A DNA stretch of 64,000 nucleotides from positions 94,681,696-94,745,695 of the forward strand of contig OY282606.1 in assembly GCA_958298945.1 (NCBI GenBank), in the 5' to 3' direction. Positions 1 to 11,912 of this stretch are shown here, one piece after another. The stretch comes from Atherix ibis. Its lineage: Eukaryota > Arthropoda > Insecta > Diptera > Athericidae. The notes under the pieces were generated by a model. That model made no database searches, had not been told where the DNA came from, and worked only from the letters and a program-made list of their open reading frames with translations. Made by a program: the position numbers and the translations under genes. Positions within the stretch are counted from its first letter, which is position 1. The number at the start of each line of letters is the position of its first letter.

Positions 1-644
1 GTTATTCGATGACAACTTAAAATTACTACTGAAAGGAATATTTTTTTTCAACATTAATTCGAATAAAATTTGAAAAAAAAAATATTTACAATAAATATCA
101 CAATAAAAAAATGTCCTGCCATATATTCTATTAGATACAATTTTAACTATACAAGATAAATAAAAATATTGAATGTACAATTTTTACCGAAAGAAATAAT
201 GAAATTAACATATTTATTAGAAAGAATTTTTATGGGTTTGGAAAAATCAAAATTAACCGGGCGATCTAAAATGGCGGCAAGCTTGTTTGAAGATTTGCTC
301 TAAATTGCCACTATCGAATTTTGGCACTAAAGCGTAATAAATAAACATATCATGCCGGATGAGATTTATTTTATTCTCCTAAGAAGAGGAAGGGATGAAA
401 AAAGAGGAAAGTATTAAAATTTTGTAATAAAATCTTTTTTGGATATTCACGAAAATATAGCTTTAGAAGTGGCAGAAAGTCGCAGTGGCAAAGATGAGTG
501 CAAAGCATTAGATAACAAGTGGAGAGGTATTGTTGTTAGTAGCACACCCATTTGAGCGTAGTCTCAACCACCTAAGACACTTCAAACTAGAAGTTGACGA
601 TGCCGGCTAACCTGTAACTACCAACAAAACAGTTTTAAGAACTT
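1..644. other. No recognisable gene
   Basis: AT-rich DNA at the window start. A less AT-rich patch at about 460-620 is present, but I find no open frame, transposase motif or splice pattern that I can support. Confidence 0.5.
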
Positions 645-1290
645 TTTTTTTTAAAAAAGTTTCCTTGAGCAACCAATATCAGCGGAGGCATTGCTCCATT
701 CTTCCTAACAGTGGTGGAAGTCTTGAACTGGAATCGCCTTAAGCTGCTCGGTTACACTCCTCTGGATACTATTGACAATATAAAGATGATGTCTTTTCTA
801 GTGTTTTTTGACGGCGGGGAAAAAAATAAAAAGTACATCAACTTTGATAGGATAAAGAGGAGTAGGGGGAGGGGGGTATCGAAATGCGGAAATTCCCTTT
901 TCCATTTAAAAAAACCTCATTTATCCGTAGAACAGAGGCCATTGCCATCATGGAGCATCCAAGAGTCCGTAATCTGCTCCTGAACCTTTCAAGCACTACT
1001 CATCAGCTTCAATGTTAGTCGAGGGTCACACGTCTTGCGAGCCCTACAAAATGAGGTTCATTTTCTGCTGCTGCTCGGCCTTTGAAAAATGCTTTTTGAA
1101 TTTAGAAAACTTATGCTCTTAATTAAGAATGGTCACCACACACAAATTTTCGTTGGTCAAATTTGCGGATTCATCAAGTTTAACACAACATTTGATGGCA
1201 CATTTTTGCTCAAAATTTCGTAGGTCTTTTTTTCGTAACGTACTATGAAGTGGTTACTGGACGGAGCTAAAACTTATACTGCATGTCCAT
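645..1290 (-). pseudogene. Group B mariner transposase remnant
   Basis: This is a decayed copy of the commonest mariner group in the window. The recognisable parts are the carboxy end of the transposase at about 660-700 (read on the minus strand it ends in an A-Q-G-N-F-F-like tail), the block that normally carries the H-x-D-N catalytic region at about 940-990 (plus-strand text tggagcatccaa), and amino-terminal sequence at about 1090-1240. The same blocks, in the same order, recur at 16.4, 21.3, 23.9, 25.6, 33.5 and 39.9 kb, which is what supports the call. It is full of stops and frameshifts, and both terminal repeats are unclear. A 90-codon plus-strand frame at 711-983 is antisense shadow. 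Confidence 0.6.
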
Positions 1291-3777
1291 AAGAGATTAT
1301 ATTGTAGTACTCCGTATTATTACCAGATCACTCACAGTCTCATTAATTTTCTGGCAAGCATCATACAGTTTCTATCGGTATTTGGATATAAATAATTTTA
1401 GTTGTTTTTTTTTGGAGGGGGGGTGGGAGAAGAGGGAGACAAAATAATAATTAGAAGATGTGAAAAATCCTAAAATCTACTACAGCTATGAAAATTTTAT
1501 TTGAAAAAAAAAATCGATATAAACGCAAAGCAATAAATATCAATAATAATTTTAATGGAACAAGACGTTGGCAAAAATACTTAGCTCCAAGCTGTGACTT
1601 CTCTCTCGTAGCTGTGCTAAGAGCACATCTATAAGAAATTCTTTTTAACTAAAATGCTTTGTAAATAATTTAGTATTAAAAGCCACAACAATTAATTGAA
1701 AGTTTCATTTTAATTGGAAGATTTATATTATCAATTTCTTAATGATATAAATTCTTCGATTAAATTCAGGGGACGCGTTTATTGCGTGCTCAATTGCTCG
1801 GGCAAGTTATGCGTTAATAGTTCTCTGCCAGAGAGTTTATAGCTTTAATAAAGAGTTTATGGTATTTTTTTTCCTTCAATTTATTAACAGAGTTTAAAAC
1901 AATTCCATTAAAACGATTTTTAATTATATGATTTATGTTTAACAAAAATTTTGTGTGTTTTTTTTTTGCAGCGTTAATCGCGTTTTTGCATACAGAACAA
2001 TAATTAAGCAAATCTTTTACTTTAGAATATAATTTTTTTTTCATTTATTTATCGCAAAGATATAAATAATAATTGATATAAAATTTTAAATTTTTATATA
2101 TTTTTATTCATTTTATTGTACTTATTCAGCTTTTGTTGGAAATGAACAAATAAAAATTAAGAAATTGTTACAGAAGAAATGTTTGAGTTTCTTTTTTTCT
2201 TTGACTATTTTTAACTCTCAAAATAAGTCTTAAAATTTTTAATAATAAATTCTTCAAAAATTAGATATTTTCCTTGTTTTTTCTTCTTCAAAAAATCTAA
2301 ATTAATTTGTACTCCAAAAATAAAATACGAAATCATATTGCAAGAAACTATTAGTAAAAAGTAAGTATTTCTTTTATCTAAATTCTGTTTTTTTATCTAC
2401 AATAAATTTATTCTTTGAAAAATAAAATAAATAGTATTGAAGAGAAAAGAAATTTCTAAACGAATTTCTCAAAAAATCTCTTCGAATATTATATTTGTTT
2501 AGAGATTATTTATTTGGAGGATTTTGAAAAATTCGTTTAAATTTGTCCTATGCTTAATTCGTTAATATTATTCAGTTTATAAAGTCTAAAATAAATAAAT
2601 TTAGATTGAAGGGAGACACTGTAGTTCTTTATGGGTTGAAATTTGTGATCGAAATGTTGCAGAATTTCTTCTGAAATTATTCTGTTGTTATTTCTTAGTA
2701 CAGAAAATTATTATACAAAAAAAAAAGAAGAAAAATGTAAAAGTTTAAACATTTTCTTTTGCAAATACTTCATTTTGTTTATTAAAAAATAATTTCTCAA
2801 CCCCTATTTATTCAGATTTTGTGTTTCTTACAATTTCCGTCTAACGTGATATTATTTTCACGATGCGATGGTCTCATGTCGATATGGTGTTGATGAAGGA
2901 AATTCAATCAAACCAAAATGATAATGAATCGCCTCCAAATGTCAAGTGACAGAGAGGCTATTCTATTTTCGTTAAATTATGTAAAAAGAGGGAAATTATA
3001 AAAATGAAAATCACAAAAGCCAAACCGAAAAAAAGGACGACCACTATACTAGCAAAACATTATGCAAATCAATGAGGGAGGAAGGAACACTCTTTACCGA
3101 ATATACTATGTACTATACATTTTGTATTTTGACATTCATTTATTAAAATATTGACGGTTTCCAAAAATAACTATTACCTTCTTAAAACGAATGGTAAATG
3201 GAAAAATATAAAAATCCCAAAATCCCAAAAGAGGAAAACTCGCCTTGGAAATTGCCATTTTTCACGCTACCAATTTTCTCTCTATTCGCACTAAATTAAA
3301 ATTGTTTCGTGTTTACTGTTCTCAAGAAAATGTTGTAGAAGAAAAAGTGTTTATTTACAACAAAATATGATGATTTGCGTTTATCAAAAGTTGAACATTG
3401 CCTAAAAGATAATCGATAACAGGTTAAAAGTCTTACTTGTACTATATTTTCAACAATTTCAATAAAGCTTAGTAAAATCATAAAAAAAACTAGGAAAATA
3501 ACATTTTTCCACAATACAGCATTTATTATAATTAATTTTCAGCAAACGTTTCTTTTTATCAATGTTGCAGGACTTTTCATTCGTCGATGTTCCTGATGAA
3601 AGTAAAAACAATATGCTTTTTAAAAAAAAGTCAATAATTTTCGAATGCATTTTCTTAAAATGTCGGCAATTTAAAATTTAGTTAACATATATTAGTAAGC
3701 CATTTTATTTAGTATTAGAAGAGTGTCCCATACATTAGATGTAATTTTTTTGATGAGATACGAGTACAGATACGAGG
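1291..3777. other. AT-rich non-coding DNA
   Basis: Very AT-rich sequence with homopolymer runs. Minus-strand frames at 1814-2044 and 3296-3650 are lysine- or phenylalanine-rich, as expected by chance here, and carry no motif I recognise. A less AT-rich patch at 2850-3080 shows nothing identifiable. Confidence 0.5.
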
Positions 3778-5040
3778 GTCATTCAACAAGTACTTAGCCT
3801 ACAAAAGAAAAACGAAAATTTTGGAAAGGTGGCAATTTATTTTTCCACATAAACTCCTTCAAGCTCGATACACTTGGCCCAGCGATGCTCTAATTTTTTT
3901 AACCCGTCCAAAACATACATTTTCTCGAGGGAAGCAAAATAGGCCTCCGTGGCGACGATGACCTCCTCATTCGACCCAAATCTATTCCCGGCGAGTGATT
4001 TTTTCAGGTTCGAAAACAAAAAGTAGTCACAGGGGGCCAAATCTAGAGAGTACGGTGGATGGGGCAGCAATTCGTAGCGCAATTCGACCAATTTGGCCAT
4101 GGCGACGGCGGAGGTGTGAGCCGGCGCGTTGTCGTGGTGGAACAGCACTTTTTTCTTCGCAAGGTGGGGCCGCTTTTTCTTCAATTCGACGTCAAATCGG
4201 TCCAATAAGTCAGCATAGTAGCGCCCCGTGATTGTTTTACCCTTCTCGAGGTAATCGATGTGGATCACACCTTGTGAATCACAGAAAACGGTGGCCATCA
4301 CCTTTGCGGCCGATCGAACAGTCTTCGCCTTTTTCGGAGCACGTTCGCCGGGTGAAGTCCACTGTTTCGACTGTTCCTTGGTCTCTGGTGTGTACCAGTG
4401 AATCCATGTTTCGTCGACGGTCACAAAAACGACGCAAGAACTCCGCTGGATTGCGCTGAAACAGCGCCAAACACGTCGCCGATGTGGTCTCACGGTTGCG
4501 CTTGTTTTCCGGTGTGAGCAAACGCGGTTCCCATCGCGCCGACAGCTTTCTCATGCCCAGTTCTTCGTGTAGAATATGATGCACCATTCCTACTGCGATG
4601 CCCACAGTCTCAGCTATCTCGTGAACCTTCAATTGACGGTCTGCCAACACTTTTTTAACGTTTTCCTCCGTAGCAGCCGTTTTCGGGGCACCTGGGCGTG
4701 GCTCATCAAAAACCGACGTGCGGCCACGAGCAAACTCGTTGAACTAATTCTTGACGGTCGCCATCGAAGGAGAAGAGTCACCATACACAGCATCCAAGCG
4801 ATCTTTGATTTCGCTGCGCGTTTTCCCTTCCAAAAACAAGAATCTAATCATCGAACAATATTGTTCTTTTTCCATTTTTGTGCAACCGACTGACACGCTC
4901 GTTTTCAAAGGCTCTCAAAACAAAACTAATGAAGGAATCAACTGACAGTAGGCTACTTAAAAAAATGTACTGCACGAGGGTAAATTTCTTTTGTGACAGC
5001 AGTTCCATCGGGCGGTGAGGCTAAGTACTTGTTGAATGAC
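3778..5040 (-). mobile_element. Group A mariner element, nearly intact
   Basis: A complete mariner-type DNA transposon of about 1.26 kb. A perfect 23-bp terminal inverted repeat (starting GTCATTCAACAAGTACTTAG) lies at 3778-3800 and 5018-5040. The outer edges may extend a few bases to TA dinucleotides at 3771-3772 and 5044-5045, consistent with the TA target duplication of the superfamily. The transposase gene fills the element on the minus strand. Perfect repeats and only two inactivating lesions make this the youngest-looking mariner in the window. No second copy of this terminal repeat was found, apart from a doubtful partial match near 14970. Confidence 0.9.
3837..4875 (-). pseudogene. Mariner transposase (DD34D), one stop and one frameshift
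   Basis: The enzyme would cut and rejoin the element at its terminal repeats. The start is the ATG at 4875-4873, in a K-E-Q-Y-C context, and the stop TAA is at 3839-3837, giving about 345 codons, normal for mariner. A helix-turn-helix region (VHEIAETVGIAVGMVHHIL) precedes the catalytic domain. The catalytic aspartates are all visible: VDETW, HHDNAPAH and LAPCDYFLF, with 34 residues between the second and third. Two lesions are seen: an in-frame TAG near 4746, where the family usually has tryptophan, and a one-base expansion of an A run at 4425-4429 that shifts frame just before VDETW. Plus-strand frames at 3995-4459 are antisense shadows. Confidence 0.92.
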
Positions 5041-5193
5041 AAGTATGGGCATACAAGTGGATCAATGAAGATTAACTTACAATTACGAATTTATTTATCA
5101 GAATAATTTCTTCAATTGTTCTTGACTGTATTTTTTCCTGCATTGACAATTTTTTCCTGCATTGACAACTATCGACTTGAAATTTTGACCTTT

Positions 5194-5740
5194 AAAAAAT
5201 TCTTACTGAAAATTTTTACAGAAAATTTTTCTGAACATTTTTACCGAAAATTTGTAATGAAGATTTGTACTGAAAATTTGTACTGAAAATTTGTACTGAA
5301 AATTTGTACTGAAAATTTGTACTGAATATATTTGTACTGAAAATTTGTACTGAAAATTTGTACTGAAAATTTGTACTGAAAATTTGTACTGAAAATTTGT
5401 ACTGAAAATTTGTACTGAAAATTTGTACTGAAAATTTGTACTGAAAATTTGTACTGAAAATTTGTACTGAAAATTTGTACTGAAAATTTGTACTGAAAAT
5501 TTGTACTAAAAATTTGTACTGAAAATTTTTATTAAAATTTTGTACCGAAAATTTTTACTAAAAATTTTTACTAAAAATTTGTACTAAAAATTTGTATTGA
5601 AAAATTTTACAGAAAATTTTTACAGCAAATTTTAACAGAAAATGTTTACTGTAAATATTTACCGAAAATTGTTACTGAGCATTCTTACCAAAAATTTTTA
5701 CCGAATATTTTTACTGACTTTTTTTTACAGAAAAAAATAC
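5194..5740. repeat. 13-bp minisatellite array 1
   Basis: Tandem array of a 13-bp unit reading TTTGTACTGAAAA on this strand, about 40 units. Units are nearly perfect at 5272-5515 and drift at both edges (variants with TTTTTACTG, TACCG and TACTA). The same unit recurs in arrays at 8728-8884 and, inverted, at 27550-28817. It begins about 150 bp beyond the group A mariner, but is not part of it. Confidence 0.95.
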
Positions 5741-7233
5741 TTGAAAAATGTAGAGTGCATGATATTTAGTAAAAATACTTTTACTGAAATAACCTTGTAA
5801 ATGGAAAACTTTGCTGCACAAATTTTAAGATGAACAATGTCAGTTTTTCTATTGTACAATATCAAATAATAGAGAAAGCTAAGCTAAAAGATTTTCCACC
5901 TCCTTAAAATATAAAATACAAGTCATTTCTATGAATGCAGTCCATAAAGAAAATGCAAAAATCATGTATGCTCCATTGCTCCATTCTCATATTATTTTAC
6001 ATTTTCTAATCATTGGAGTGTATTTAAATGCTATACAGAAAAGTGCTATTTTTTATTTTTGGGTTCTGAAACGTTAATGGTACTGCGTTCGTTTACAAGT
6101 TTTGCTAAACAATTTCGAGCGTAGATGCTCAAGGAATTTCTAAAAATTCCATGGAGCTAATTTACTTAGAAAGTAAATAAAACATTTTTCTTAAAATGCA
6201 TTAATGTTTTTAGATAAAAAATTTTTCTAATAAATTTTAAATTATTTTGTCATTTATAATAATTTGTATATAATCGAAATTTTTATAGTTTTGCAAAAAC
6301 AATTTTTGAACAATATAACAGTAATTTTAAATGAACAAGGATTCTTTTATTATCATGATAAGTATTTGTTATAAAATAAATATAAAGTGCAACAATAAAA
6401 ATGAAAAATATTCGAGTTCGTTAGCAACTGCAGTAGTGCACATTTTGACAATATTCTGCAACTATCCAGTGACCAAACTATCTTCTCTAACACGTCCCTG
6501 GCAAATCGCTTGCAATAATTTATAAGTAAAAATGCATTTAACTGTCGCCACGGTGGTTATTGTTTTCATTATGATGGACGTGACATTGGGAACTTATACA
6601 AAATAGTTTGCATTTTCAACATTTAAAGCTTCAGAAATTCAAGTTGTCTGCCACGTTAAAAGTCAAGCATTCTTTTTAATTTATTTTCAAATGACAGACA
6701 AATAAGTGCTTGTGTTACAAAGAATATAAAAAGCTAGTAATATTGTTAATTTAGTTTTTTTCCAATTATATTGTCAACTAAGATAATACTTCAAAAATTA
6801 GAATTATTTTCAAAAGCACTTTCACTATACATATTTACTTGAATGCAAAACAAAGAACGTGTTTAAGAATTTTCTTACAATTAAATTACGCTCACTTGTT
6901 TAAACCTTAAAGTTTCGGGCAAATTTAATAAAAAAATTATTTTTGTGGACAATTACACATTCGAGTACTTTCTTTTGTTTTATTCTCGATATAATTTCCT
7001 ATTTAAATCAGTTTAAAAAATTCGTCAATCTAATATTATTTAAACTACGAACATTTGGGACTTCATTTGAATAATTCCACAATTAAAAATTGGTGTTATT
7101 TGATTAAGTAGGTGGCATGATTGGCAATTTGTTTAATCTCAAATCTTAATAAATTTGAAAACGGTAATTTTTATAATTGGATATGTACATTATAATGCCA
7201 GTATTGGACAAGGATTTTTTTTAATAAATTCTA
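5741..7233. other. AT-rich non-coding DNA
   Basis: No gene or element recognised. A 64-codon plus-strand frame at 6331-6525 has no motif and ordinary AT-driven composition. Confidence 0.5.
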
Positions 7234-8440
7234 TTGGGCGTATGCAAAAGTTATGACCGTTTTTTACCTATACAATTAAACATTTTTTTTTAGATTTGTA
7301 TTATTTATTTAATCAATTATATAATTTCCATCCGTTCTTATAACCTTCTCCCATCTTTCTATCAACTTATTAATACCATTAGTGTAAAATTCCGTGGATT
7401 TTGATGCGAAAAATGTAGTGAAGGATTAAATTTTTTATCATTTAAAAAAATTTTGCAGTGATCGGAATAAATGAAAATCGGAAGGAGCAAGATCTGGAGA
7501 ATACAGTGGATGCTTGATAACATCCCAATTCAACTCATTTAGCTTGTGTTGAGTCATCATAGCCACATGTGGTCGCGCTTTGTCGTGATGAAACACTACC
7601 CCTTTTCTGTTTACCAATTCTGGTCTATCCTTTTGAAGGGCGATGTTCAATTTGAATAATTGCTGACAATATCGTTCTGCTGTAACTGTCTGATTGTGTT
7701 CCAAGAGTTCAAATTACACAATACCCTTACAATCCCAACAAACACAAAGCATAACTTTTTTTTGATGGATTTCGGCTTTCGAAGTATTGTTAATGGGGCT
7801 TGTCCAGATATATCCCAATGTCTTTTTCTTGCCACGTTGTTGTATACGACCCGTTTCTCATCTCCCGTTACCAAACGATGCAAAAAAGGTTCATGTTTTT
7901 GTCTCGCACACAAAGCAACGCACGTTGAAACACGATCCAATAAATTAGCAGTCGACAATTGATGAGGTATCCAAACGTCGTCCCGCGAAACCATCCCCAT
8001 ACGGTTCAAATGTCTTAATACGATTGTTTGGTTGACTCCGATCATCGACGCGATCTCCCTGAAGGTTAGACGTGGATTGGTGTCAATTATGACTTTTAAC
8101 TTGTCGTCATCAGACTTCAGTGGCAGCCCGGTACGTGATTTATCAATTAGTGAAAAATACCCAGATCTCAATTTTGTAAACCATCTTCGTACCTGTCGAA
8201 CTTTGATGACATCTGCTCCATACACTTCGCAAATGTTTTTGGTTGCCACACTCGCGGTATTGTCTTTACGGAATTCATAAAGTAAACAATGACGTAAATG
8301 CACTTTATCGACCGACATTTTGAAAAAATACAAGGACTGACTGTACTCTGGCCAGGCCAAAACTGAATAGAAAGTAGAGGGAAAGCATCCTTTATACAAT
8401 GGAATCATTTAAAAGAGAAAACTATTCATCATTTCTGAAG
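7234..8440 (-). mobile_element. Group G mariner element
   Basis: Mariner-like transposon with its transposase on the minus strand. The left end is placed at a TA (7232-7233) followed by TTGGGCG, resembling the TTGGG start of many mariner terminal repeats. I could not find a convincing right terminal repeat, so the right limit is approximate. The element is related to, but clearly distinct from, group C: similar order of motifs, different terminal sequence and no internal deletion. Confidence 0.75.
7309..8318 (-). pseudogene. Mariner transposase, near full length but broken
   Basis: Reading starts at ATG 8318 (MSVDKVHLRH) and runs to TAA at 7311-7309, about 336 codons. The amino half is open from above 8318 down to about 7710 and carries the K-I-C-E-V-Y-G-like and R-W-F segments, helix-turn-helix sequence REIASMIGVNQTIVLRHL, the WIPHQL linker and the first catalytic aspartate in VTGDEK. 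A frameshift near 7700 separates it from the carboxy half, which keeps FHHDKARPH and YSPDLAPSDFHLF, so all three acidic residues survive. A further stop follows LQNFFK at 7438, although recognisable carboxy-terminal sequence (FFASKS, then LIERWEKVI) continues to 7309. Confidence 0.88.
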
Positions 8441-8727
8441 AAAAATTTTTTTTACCTAGGATTGCATACAAGTTAACTTGCCATTGAAATAATTTGTTTT
8501 TAGTGGACTGCTCACAAATATTGTAACATAAATCACCAATTACATGATGTATACAAAGAGAGGCCGGTCTGATGGAGCGAGAAGTATAAAGAAAACCATT
8601 ACCTTGTCTACAAAATAAGAAACAAGGTTAGATCACCAACATTGATCATTGAAGCAGTAGAAACAGATCCTCTGGAGGGATGTGTTCAACTTAAAAATTT
8701 TATAATCTAAAAAATACAGATCAACTT
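8441..8727. other. Spacer without recognised content
   Basis: Sequence between the group G mariner and minisatellite array 2. Nothing identifiable, although the missing mariner end may lie here. Confidence 0.4.
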
Positions 8728-8884
8728 AAAAAATTTGTACTGAAAATTTTTACGAAAATTTGTACTAAAAATTTTTACCGAAAATTTTTACTGAAAATTT
8801 TTACTGAAAATTTTTACCGGCAATGATTACTATTTTTTTACCGAACATTGTTATTGAAAATTTGTACTGAAAATGTTTATTGAA
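8728..8884. repeat. 13-bp minisatellite array 2
   Basis: Short, degenerate array of about 12 units of the same 13-bp repeat as array 1, in the same orientation (TTTGTACTGAAAA and TTTTTACTGAAAA variants). It lies a few hundred bases past the group G mariner. Confidence 0.9.
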
Positions 8885-10918
8885 GACGACTTGGAGCGAA
8901 AGACTGAGGCAAACAATGCAGTAATTCAACAACAAATATTTTCGAAGTTGAAATGAAATTAATCCGAAAATTCTAAAAAAAAATGCCATAAAATAAAATA
9001 CGCAAAAAAATACTGATCAAAATTAAAAAGATCGATTTCGTATTTAAACAAAGAAAATAATATTCGTTCGTTAAGAAAATAATAAATAATAATACCAACT
9101 ACCAGTAGAGTATGGACGTAGAGAATATAAAGTTTAACGATTGGTAATTAAATCAAAAAACCTATTTCGAATAGAAAAATAAAAGGAAAATGGAAAGGTA
9201 ATTTTGTATATACACTAAAAAATATAAAGAATTGCATAATTCTGCACTGCACTGCCAACCAAAACGAGCACAAACGACGATGGCAATTAAACTCTTGAAC
9301 AAAAATTTACTATTTATGCGTTCTTTTATTTGGGCTAATGGCTAGTAATCAATGTATTTATAAAAACATATATCCTTCAAGGTGTGGTACTCGTAGTTAT
9401 TTTCCTAATTCTATGAATATTCATGCCAAAAGAATTATGAAAATCTGGAATTAATAGTTCATTTTCTTGGACTTCAATGAAAATTTTTCTTCCTTATAAA
9501 AAGAAGCTATCCCCATTGTCGGAAAAGGTTGCTGCACTTCTGATTAAGGGTTTGGCAGCCAAGAGTCTTGCCAACTCATAGCATGAAAATGTTCGAAACT
9601 TTAAAAGTTTATAATTAAATTTTTTTGCACAATTCGAGTAACAACTAAATATTAAAAGTTTTTACAAAAAGCTGGCATAACATTTTCTTGCCATTATGAA
9701 AAAGCCAAATATGAAAACAATCTTTTCCAAATTTATTATTAACGTAGAAAATATTGATTTTGATAAGTGACTTTTTTTTATCAGTTTTTATTTATAAAAC
9801 TAATTAGTTACATAGTTTCAAATGAAATTTCAATTTTGATTTTATCAAAAGGATTATCATGGAATTTGTGAAAACAAAATCACAATGTGAACATTGATTC
9901 CGATATGAAAGTCTTAGTATTGCCATATTCGATGAAAGACCTTTACTAATCAACAAAACGAGTTAATTAATTTTAATTGACTTCGAAATTCGATAGCATC
10001 GAGAGAATTTCTTCCCTCCGAATAATATGTGTAAGTTTAAATTGGAAGCAATTATATTGCTATGTAGGGGGAAGGGGTTGACCGAATAGCAAATGATGTT
10101 ATCAACTATTTCAATAAAAGGTTAGGTGACCAAAAGGTGATCACATAAATTGGTATTAATATTTTCAGTAGTTAGCATTTGGTATTGGTTATTAAACATA
10201 AAGGAGGCACTCTATCGTCCAATGTAATACCAAATATGCCCTATCTACTGATGAAATGGTGACGTAAAGTCAGTCTACTCAACAACCATTCCACCAACTG
10301 GGACAGTTCTGTCGTGGTACTGTAATGACATGTATCATATCATAAACGAATGCCACGTTCTTTGAGCACGACTCCTTACATTATGGCGCTCCAAATCCAG
10401 CTATTTTTTTTCTTAGCCCTCCTTCTAATTTTCTAAAATACACAAATTTTTCCTATTTCCATTTTTAACATTCCTTTCGGAACATGGGGACCTTTTACAA
10501 ATGTTCTGATTACTTTTTATCAGTTTTACAATCAGGTTTTTGTCTTCGCTTAGCAGATGATCGGCTGGAGATATCGTGCAGTTAGGTGCGGTGCCATGCT
10601 TCGTCCAGTAGGAGCAACGGCCATTATATCCATTTCGGGTTGTTGTCTTTGAACAATACGGAATGTTTATCCATGATTGGTTTTGATATTTCCGTGTTCA
10701 TAATGACTGATGGCTTTTCGAGGTGTATTTTCGCACCTTTTCTTTTTTTTGCTAAGGAAACGAAAGTTCAAGCAGAATGGAAAGTAAAGTGTTTTTGAAC
10801 CACAATCTATTGGATAGTAGTCCATTACGCTAACAAATGTGCTCCCGGCACGGCAAAACAATCTAATTTGTTGTATCAAATTTAATAACATCCGTCTAAT
10901 TAGTCTTGCCAATTTATA
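8885..10918. other. Non-coding DNA, possible unknown element piece
   Basis: Mostly AT-rich. The part at 10180-10910 is less AT-rich and looks like old mobile-element or coding debris, but I could not assign it. The 81-codon minus-strand frame at 10667-10912 has no recognisable motif. Confidence 0.4.
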
Positions 10919-11910
10919 CAGGGTTTTTCAATAGGAAAGATTTTTTGATTCAAATAAATCAAAAAATAAATGTGGCATAGTAAAATTTATTATTTTATTT
11001 TGAATATTTGGCATTCAATATTCAATTTTAATGCATCAATGGTAGCTGGTTTATTGGCATAGACCAATGACTTTAAATAAACCCACAAGAAGAAGTGCAA
11101 AAGTGGTAAATCACTACATCTAGGAGGCTATTTCACATCTCGATTTCATGAAATTATCGACGTGGGCTGTGTGGCATGCAGCGCCGTCTTGTCGAAACTA
11201 CATATTTGTTAAATCAATATTAACGTTATTATCGAACTGTACCGCTCACCAATGACAGTAAAGGCAAATTCTTACTCATTTTGAAAATAAATAAAGACCT
11301 GTGATGCCACCACTTTTTCGGAATGTAAAGTTTACTCGTCGATAATTTGTAGATTAGCTTCAGCCCAATAGAGACAACTTTGTTTATCACCGATCCAGAT
11401 AGATGAAAATGCGCCTTATCTGAGATGATTTTATTCGAAATATTAGCATCATATTAAAGTTATTCCAGTGTAAAATCAGTCATATTGTTGTGACAGACAA
11501 TCGCCTTTCGTTTTTAAGAAAACGCCTTGAATTCGATAAATTTGGCTATTCATCAATACTTGCTTGAACGGCAGCAATATTCTCGGCACGTTGACCAGAT
11601 TGTTGTCTTACTGACACGCAAACATTGTTTAAAGAAAGATTGTGCTCAAAACTTTCCACAGTTCAACGAACAGCGAGCAAACTAGGCCGATTATGACGAC
11701 TATGAACTGGAAGAAGTGCGCGATAAGTTGCAATAAAAAAATGATTATTTTGATTAAAAAATTTGGATAATTTCCAAGCACTGTTGAAGCGTGTATCTTT
11801 GTATGAAAAAATTACAAACCTTATTGAATACAACTAATAGTAACAAACAATTTTGACATTTTAAATATGGCGGTCTATTTAAAACATATTAACCCTATTG
11901 AAAAACTCCT
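10919..11910 (-). mobile_element. Group D (QDGA-C-HT type) ITm element remnant
   Basis: A 992-bp element with imperfect terminal inverted repeats (CAGGGTTTTTCAATAGG at left, AGGAGTTTTTCAATAGG read inward at right), flanked by TA at 10917-10918 and 11911-11912. On the minus strand it encodes transposase debris. RQDGAACHTAHV near 11200 matches the W-F-Q-Q-D-G-A-T-C-H-T block of one branch of the IS630-Tc1-mariner group (often with 41 residues between the last two acidic residues). F-L-W-G-Y-like sequence followed by SLVYANKPATIDALK lies near 11040-11090. Several stops and frameshifts make it inactive. The assignment to a named family is inference. Confidence 0.78.
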
Positions 11911-11912
11911 TA

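Noticed and set aside
3995..4459. Two plus-strand open frames in a less AT-rich region
   Set aside because: They are antisense to the group A mariner transposase and vanish as independent genes.
10667..10912. 81-codon minus-strand frame and overlapping plus-strand frame
   Set aside because: No motif, no splice context and no repeat in the window to support either frame.
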